Assembly: GCA_018968885.1 (NCBI GenBank)
Contig: JAGWZK010000026.1
Coordinates: 1 to 36,573, forward strand
DNA length: 36,573 nucleotides
Direction: 5' to 3'
DNA from: Planctomycetota bacterium
GTDB taxonomy: Bacteria > Planctomycetota > Phycisphaerae > Phycisphaerales > UBA1924
Under the pieces are notes generated by a model. That model was not told the DNA's origin. It did not search any database and was given only the letters and a program-made list of their open reading frames with translations. A program made the translations under genes and the position numbers. Of this stretch, positions 33,012-36,573 are shown piece by piece; the first letter of the stretch is position 1; each line of letters begins with the position of its first letter.

Positions 33012-34339
33012 CTTCGCCCTTTGAACCACTGTCGATCGGAGTCATCACATTCAATGTCGGCTTGGATCTCTTTCCGATGCTTGCCGCCACGCTCGCTGCG
33101 GTCGGCTGCGGAGTGCTGGGCAATTTCCTGGTGCTCCGACGTTTGAGTCTCATGGGCGATGCGATCAGTCACAGCGTTCTCCCCGGGCTAGTGATCGCTT
33201 TTCTAATCGCTTCCACGCGTAGCCCGCTCATCATGTTTGCCGGCGCTTCGATCGCTGGCATCGCCACTGTGGTGCTGGTCGAGTTAGTCAAGAAGCTCGG
33301 GCGCGTAGAGCCAGGCGCGGCAATGGGGGTGGTGTTTAGCATTCTCTTTGCCCTTGGCGTGCTCCTCATCGAAAGTGCTGCTGTCCGCCACATCGACCTT
33401 GACGCTGAGTGTGTGCTTCATGGGCAGTTGGAAACACTCGTCTGGTACGGAGCGCCAGAGTCCGTTGCCGAATTGCTGAAACTATCAACCCTTGATGCAG
33501 TGCCTCGACAAGTGACCACTTTGGCTGTGATGGCGACATTGTCGCTCGCATTCATCGGCGTTTTCTTCAAAGAGCTTCGCATCGCGGCATTTGATCCGGA
33601 CCTTGCGACAACGCAAGGTTTCAATGCCACGCTGATGCACTTCCTGCTGATGATCTTTGTCGCCGCAGCGACCGTCGCCAGCTTCGAGGCCGTCGGCTCG
33701 ATTCTGGTCATCGCCATGCTGGTCTGCCCCGCTGCCACCGCCCGCCTTCTGACCGATCGTCTCGCGGCACAGATTGGCTGGAGCGTCGCGATCTCTCTGG
33801 TTTGCGGCATCGGCGGATACCTTGCCGCAACCGCAGTGCCAGCGATGTTTGCCAGAGACGCTGTGAATGCTGCAGGTTGCATTTCCATGGTTGCAGGTGC
33901 GTTGCTCGCACTCGCCATCATCGCAAGTCCCAAGCACGGCGTCGTCACGCGGTTCATCCGGCACAAGCGCTTTGCACAGCGAATCGCCGTTGAGGACCTG
34001 CTTGCAGCTCTCTACCGCGCTTCCGAAGCGGATATCGAATCGGTGACTCCTGAGCGACTGGCCGCGGTCTTGGCTGGCCACTCACCCTCAGAAACAATCG
34101 CGCGTGCCGCCCGTGAGGGACTGGTGTCCACACACGCCGGCACGATCCGACTCACCGCATCAGGACACTTGGCGGCAATGAACATCGTTCGGCGGCACCG
34201 CCTTTGGGAGCATTACCTCGTCGACGAAGCTGGCTTTGCTCCCGATCATGTGCATTCCGCAGCAGAGCAGTTGGAACACGTCATTACGAATCCGCCGGTC
34301 GGACCAGATCGCGACCCTCACGGCCGAAGAATTCCGTAG
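33008..34339 (+). CDS. Metal ABC transporter permease fused to DtxR-type module (second)
   Basis: 443 residues from a GTG overlapping the previous stop (GTGA). Residues about 10-310 form the ABC-3 permease; LVLRRLSLMGDAISHSVLPGLVIAF is the coupling motif. Residues about 320-443 form a winged helix (VEDLLAALY...LVSTHAGTIRLTASGHLAA) and dimerisation domain. The ligand set aligned to DtxR is complete: His397, Glu401, His416, Glu420 (as in MntR Glu99), Glu423 and His424, with exactly the DtxR spacing. Asp330 sits at the MntR Asp8 position. The end, DRDPHGRRIP, is the canonical DtxR tail but about ten residues come earlier than usual, a small deletion. Probably Mn- or Fe-responsive. In Chlamydia only the first permease carries such a module. 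Confidence 0.9.
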   Translation: MTSPFEPLSIGVITFNVGLDLFPMLAATLAAVGCGVLGNFLVLRRLSLMGDAISHSVLPGLVIAFLIASTRSPLIMFAGASIAGIATVVLVELVKKLGRVEPGAAMGVVFSILFALGVLLIESAAVRHIDLDAECVLHGQLETLVWYGAPESVAELLKLSTLDAVPRQVTTLAVMATLSLAFIGVFFKELRIAAFDPDLATTQGFNATLMHFLLMIFVAAATVASFEAVGSILVIAMLVCPAATARLLTDRLAAQIGWSVAISLVCGIGGYLAATAVPAMFARDAVNAAGCISMVAGALLALAIIASPKHGVVTRFIRHKRFAQRIAVEDLLAALYRASEADIESVTPERLAAVLAGHSPSETIARAAREGLVSTHAGTIRLTASGHLAAMNIVRRHRLWEHYLVDEAGFAPDHVHSAAEQLEHVITNPPVGPDRDPHGRRIP

Positions 34340-34655
34340 TACCAACCACTGCGCGCGGAGGGGAGTTGAATCCGTGGGCTTGCGGCACAACGCTTCGAGT
34401 GCCTCAGGGTGCATTCCCAGAGATCCAGAATTTGGACCATGGCTTGCCAGTCCGCGCGAACTATCGCAGGACTCACGCCAAATGCAGTTCCAAGGAGACG
34501 ATTCTTATTCACGAAACTGCCATTTGTTCAGATATTGATAAGCATTGCCCACGGCGGCATCGGACCCGCGCCCACCCTCGAAGCAGATCCCGGTGGCCGT
34601 GCATTTGTCTTTGCTCAAGGTGTGGGATTGAGCCTTCGGCGCACAAGGATGATCT
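34340..34655. other. Intergenic region, no confident gene
   Basis: No frame has clear coding character. A short reverse-strand stretch (34318-34512) beginning with a GTG and containing RLLGTAFGVSPAIVRADW is hydrophobic but has no match I recognise and overlaps the permease gene. No hairpin with a T-run was found after the operon, so its terminator is not apparent. Confidence 0.4.
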
Positions 34656-35105
34656 GTGAACTCACAAGTCGACGGAAACTCTCGCCGCGGTGTCTATTCC
34701 GTGCTCATGGAGTTGGATCACCGTATAGCGCCGTCGAAAATTGGCACCCCAGCGCGCACTCTGGCGCTTTGCCTGACATCGCTGGTCGTCATGTTGCCTT
34801 GGCCGCTCCTGGGTATTCTGCTCTTGCACTCATCATTTGACAAATCCACGGAGGCGTTCCTCTTCTTCGGCGGCATCACCTTGTTCCCTCTCATGATTCT
34901 GGCCCTCCCGGGAATTCACTCTGAGTTCATGCTCGTCTCGCTGTTCATGATTGCCTGGCTCCCGGTAGCGGCTGTTCCCGACCTGTGGATTCGCCGCCGC
35001 CTCAGATCTTGGTCGGCTGTTGGCATCCTGCTTGGCATCCAGTCGTCGTTTTTGCTTGCTCAGGCCGTGATGGGCGCTTTGCTGATCATCGGCAAGAACG
35101 TCTGA
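34656..35105 (+). CDS. Small membrane protein, four helices
   Basis: 149 residues from a GTG start with AAGGAT upstream. About four hydrophobic helices (around residues 35-57, 65-85, 88-108, 118-145) and a basic, Ser-rich N-terminus. No family recognised. It follows the metal transporter operon with a gap of about 316 bases and may or may not be co-transcribed. Its codon use is moderately good. The function is unknown. Confidence 0.55.
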   Translation: MNSQVDGNSRRGVYSVLMELDHRIAPSKIGTPARTLALCLTSLVVMLPWPLLGILLLHSSFDKSTEAFLFFGGITLFPLMILALPGIHSEFMLVSLFMIAWLPVAAVPDLWIRRRLRSWSAVGILLGIQSSFLLAQAVMGALLIIGKNV

Positions 35106-35112
35106 TCACGTA

Positions 35113-35385
35113 TTGGGATCCGCGCGAGCCGCATCGGTTCGCTTCAGGCATGAGCACAAGTCGGCCGAGACGATTGGTCGTTCTACGCCGGACCCCAGGC
35201 AACCCTATTTGCTCTCGTTCGATGCCGCGTTCAACTGTTCCACACTCCACAATTGCAGTGCGGCGGCCCGCCTGATGCCAAGCGCGATCACCGCCGTCGA
35301 CTACGAGAACACACTCGTACCGACACCGGGTCCTTCCCCAGCACTTATCCCCTGTGGAATGTTGGGTATGCGTCGTCGACGCTGA
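35113..35385 (+). pseudogene. Possible fragment of a PEP-CTERM-like protein
   Basis: A 90-residue frame ends with VPTPG, a short hydrophobic stretch and RRRR, like the sorting tail of the protein at 1853. The helix is interrupted by two prolines and a Cys, the start ATG lacks a ribosome binding site, and there is no signal peptide. It therefore looks like the decayed 3' end of an exported protein gene. The segment DYENTLVPTPG is the usual junction between body and tail. Identification rests on the tail only. Confidence 0.3.
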
Positions 35386-35434
35386 CACCGCGGCGCGGAT
35401 CATCGAAGTTCCATTCCTGAGCTTTCGCTCCGAA

Positions 35435-35454
35435 CGAAACGACTGCTCGTTTCG
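35435..35454. other. Perfect hairpin without T-run
   Basis: CGAAACGA (35435-35442) pairs with TCGTTTCG (35447-35454) around CTGC. It lies downstream of the cytochrome b gene and the PEP-CTERM-like fragment (convergent). It may slow or stop transcription from either side but lacks a U-tract. Confidence 0.45.
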
Positions 35455-35525
35455 CGCGTGGCACCGCCCAACACGCAGTGAACCAATTCCGATCGATGGC
35501 GTTGGATTTGTGCACGTCGCCCGCT

Positions 35526-36239
35526 TCAGTCGTCGTGCCGCTGATCACGGCCGCCGCCTTCGTTCTCGCCGAGCTGCAGCGAGGTGCCCAGGAGCGGGAG
35601 CGTCGTGGTCTGCGACGCGGGGTTGTAATTTCGCACCAGCGCAAAGGCCCAGCCGCCGGCGATGGCGAGGAAGAGCACGGCGACGATCGGCTTCGCCGAC
35701 GCGATCCCGTCGGAGGGCTCGGCCCGCTTCCTCCCATGAATCATGCTGGCGGTGATGTTCTCGCGGTGCCGGATGGTGTGGAAGGCCACGCCGAGCACGT
35801 GCACGACCACGACGCCAACGGTGGTCCATGCGAGGATCTCGTGGACCTCCTTGATGACCTCGTTGCCCTGTCCCATCATGAATCCGGTGACGGCCAGCGC
35901 GAGCACGAGGGCGAGCAGCGCGAAGATGGCGACCGCCGAGCCCGGGTTGTGCCCGAGATGACGCCTGCCGCCACCGAGCAGGGCCCCCTTCATGTATTCG
36001 ATGACCGCGCCGGGCCCAAAGATGAACGAGCCGAACCGCGCGTAGCGGGTGCCGACGATGCCCCAGACGACGCGGAGCGCGACCATCAGGGCGATGGCCA
36101 GGCCGATGATGGCGTGGTACGCGAACATTGGGCTGTGCTCGCCCATCGCCAGCGCGATGATCGCGGCGACGATGAACCCAGCCGAGAGCAGCCAGTGGAA
36201 GAGCCGGGTGGGTAAGTCCCAAATGAGGACGGGGTTCAT
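35526..36239 (-). CDS. Cytochrome b561-type membrane protein
   Basis: 237 residues. The start at 36239 follows GGAGAGAC; a second ATG three bases upstream is equally possible. The first part, PVLIWDLPTRLFHWLLSAGF, and the helices with HAIIGL, VHEILAWTT and VHVLGVAFHTIRH place His residues as in di-heme cytochrome b561/Ni-Fe hydrogenase b-type subunits. Four helices are followed by a fifth near the C-terminus and a hydrophilic tail. It would pass electrons in the inner membrane, often to a periplasmic c-type partner; none is seen here. Third codon positions are richer in G and C than in the genes to the left, hinting at a different origin. Confidence 0.88.
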   Translation of the reverse strand: MNPVLIWDLPTRLFHWLLSAGFIVAAIIALAMGEHSPMFAYHAIIGLAIALMVALRVVWGIVGTRYARFGSFIFGPGAVIEYMKGALLGGGRRHLGHNPGSAVAIFALLALVLALAVTGFMMGQGNEVIKEVHEILAWTTVGVVVVHVLGVAFHTIRHRENITASMIHGRKRAEPSDGIASAKPIVAVLFLAIAGGWAFALVRNYNPASQTTTLPLLGTSLQLGENEGGGRDQRHDD

Positions 36240-36271
36240 CATGTCTCTCCGTGGCGCGAGAGCGGCGTGAG

Positions 36272-36289
36272 GCACCTGACGACAGGTGC
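36272..36289. other. Hairpin upstream of the cytochrome b gene
   Basis: GCACCTG (36272-36278) pairs perfectly with CAGGTGC (36283-36289) around ACGA, about 30 bases before the start codon of the cytochrome b gene. It is in the probable 5' leader and could be a regulatory structure or an operator. Confidence 0.35.
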
Positions 36290-36404
36290 TTCACCCTCAC
36301 ATTTCTATTCCGGATTTGCGTCTCCTGATTTCGCGCCAGCGCTTTGTCCGCTTCGCCGTTCATAGCGTCCCAGCGCCTCAACCCGCGGCAGCGTTCGGCC
36401 CCAA

Positions 36405-36438
36405 AACGAAAACCTCCGAGTCTTGCGACCCGGGGGTT
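36405..36438 (-). terminator. Leftward rho-independent terminator
   Basis: AACCTCCGAGTC (36411-36422) and GACCCGGGGGTT (36427-36438) form a long stem with one or two mismatches around TTGC. On the reverse strand the hairpin is followed by TTTTCGTTTT. It closes a transcript that comes from the right edge of the window, and its sequence is a sister of the terminator at 28335. Confidence 0.65.
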
Positions 36439-36481
36439 ATGCGAATAGAGGGCGAGGGGTGGTCTGACAGCGTGCAATTCA

Positions 36482-36559
36482 GAGCCCCGGAGACAGGACG
36501 CCCGCATGTCGGAACCCGGTGAGGTGCAGGGCGTGTCCCGGTTATGCCCGGGGGCCTCA
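36482..36559 (-). other. Rod-like inverted repeat at window edge (possible RNA gene)
   Basis: Outer arms GAGCCCCGG / CCGGGGGCCTC and inner arms GGACGCCC / GGGCGTGTCC can pair, with small bulges, into one long hairpin that ends about 45 bases before the leftward terminator at 36438. No frame looks coding. It does not contain the SRP tetraloop region, tmRNA ends or RNase P core motifs. An unidentified small RNA is possible, but the left end of a larger RNA or a mere GC-rich repeat cannot be excluded. Confidence 0.25.
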
Positions 36560-36573
36560 GATGCGGCAGAGAT

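Noticed and set aside
35545..36507. Reverse-strand Arg-rich frame over the cytochrome b gene
   Set aside because: A frame-shifted reading of the cytochrome b gene, rich in Arg and His as expected from GC-rich shadows.
36440..36573. SRP RNA, tmRNA or RNase P RNA at the right edge
   Set aside because: The invariant SRP apical-loop sequence, tmRNA ends and RNase P core motifs are absent in both orientations.

Overview
The window looks like a chromosomal segment of a planctomycete, most probably class Phycisphaerae. The main signs are a secreted protein ending in a VPAPG / hydrophobic stretch / RRRR sorting tail, several families common in that group (DUF1579, DUF4272, DUF6265, lamin-tail proteins), a KDO-8-phosphate synthase (Gram-negative type envelope), the futalosine menaquinone enzyme MqnD, and a tRNA gene without an encoded CCA. 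The sequence is moderately GC-rich. No prophage, transposase or CRISPR array was seen.

Left part (1-9.4 kb): a leftward FAD-linked oxidase runs off the left edge. It is followed by a PEP-CTERM-like exported protein with its own promoter and terminator. Next comes a tight rightward run: thiG, a small membrane protein, fabI, mqnD, a fumarylacetoacetate-hydrolase-family enzyme, smpB and an MFS transporter. Two regulators follow: a NarL-type response regulator and a Fur-family repressor with a striking His-rich N-terminus. Middle part (9.4-26.3 kb): csrA, a hypothetical membrane protein, a DUF4272 protein, metH, tRNA-Phe, an OppF-type ATPase, a small FlgM-like protein behind a possible sigma-28 promoter, greA plus ribokinase, and an ABC-2 exporter with a membrane partner. 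Then kdsA, a lamin-tail protein, an unrecognised protein next to twin palindromes, a lipoprotein and an FkbM methyltransferase.

Right part (26.5-36.6 kb): an orphan CxxC protein, two secreted families (DUF1579 lipoprotein, DUF6265 protein), then the most interesting locus. This is a four-gene metal ABC transporter (29.7-34.3 kb) in the order binding protein, ATPase, permease, permease. Both permeases carry a C-terminal winged-helix plus DtxR/MntR-type metal-binding and dimerisation module. The architecture recalls chlamydial YtgABCD, in which the permease-repressor fusion YtgCR is cleaved to release an iron-dependent repressor; Chlamydiae belong to the same PVC superphylum. Here both permeases are fused. 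Their metal-ligand sets differ: the second is complete, the first is altered. The operon promoter has a near-consensus -35/-10 pair whose -35 lies inside an 18-bp palindrome. This suggests an autoregulated transporter whose sensor is built into the transporter.

The right end holds a small membrane protein, a degraded PEP-CTERM-like fragment, a cytochrome b561-type membrane protein in visibly more GC-rich sequence, and at the edge an imperfect hairpin region with a leftward terminator, possibly the end of an RNA gene.
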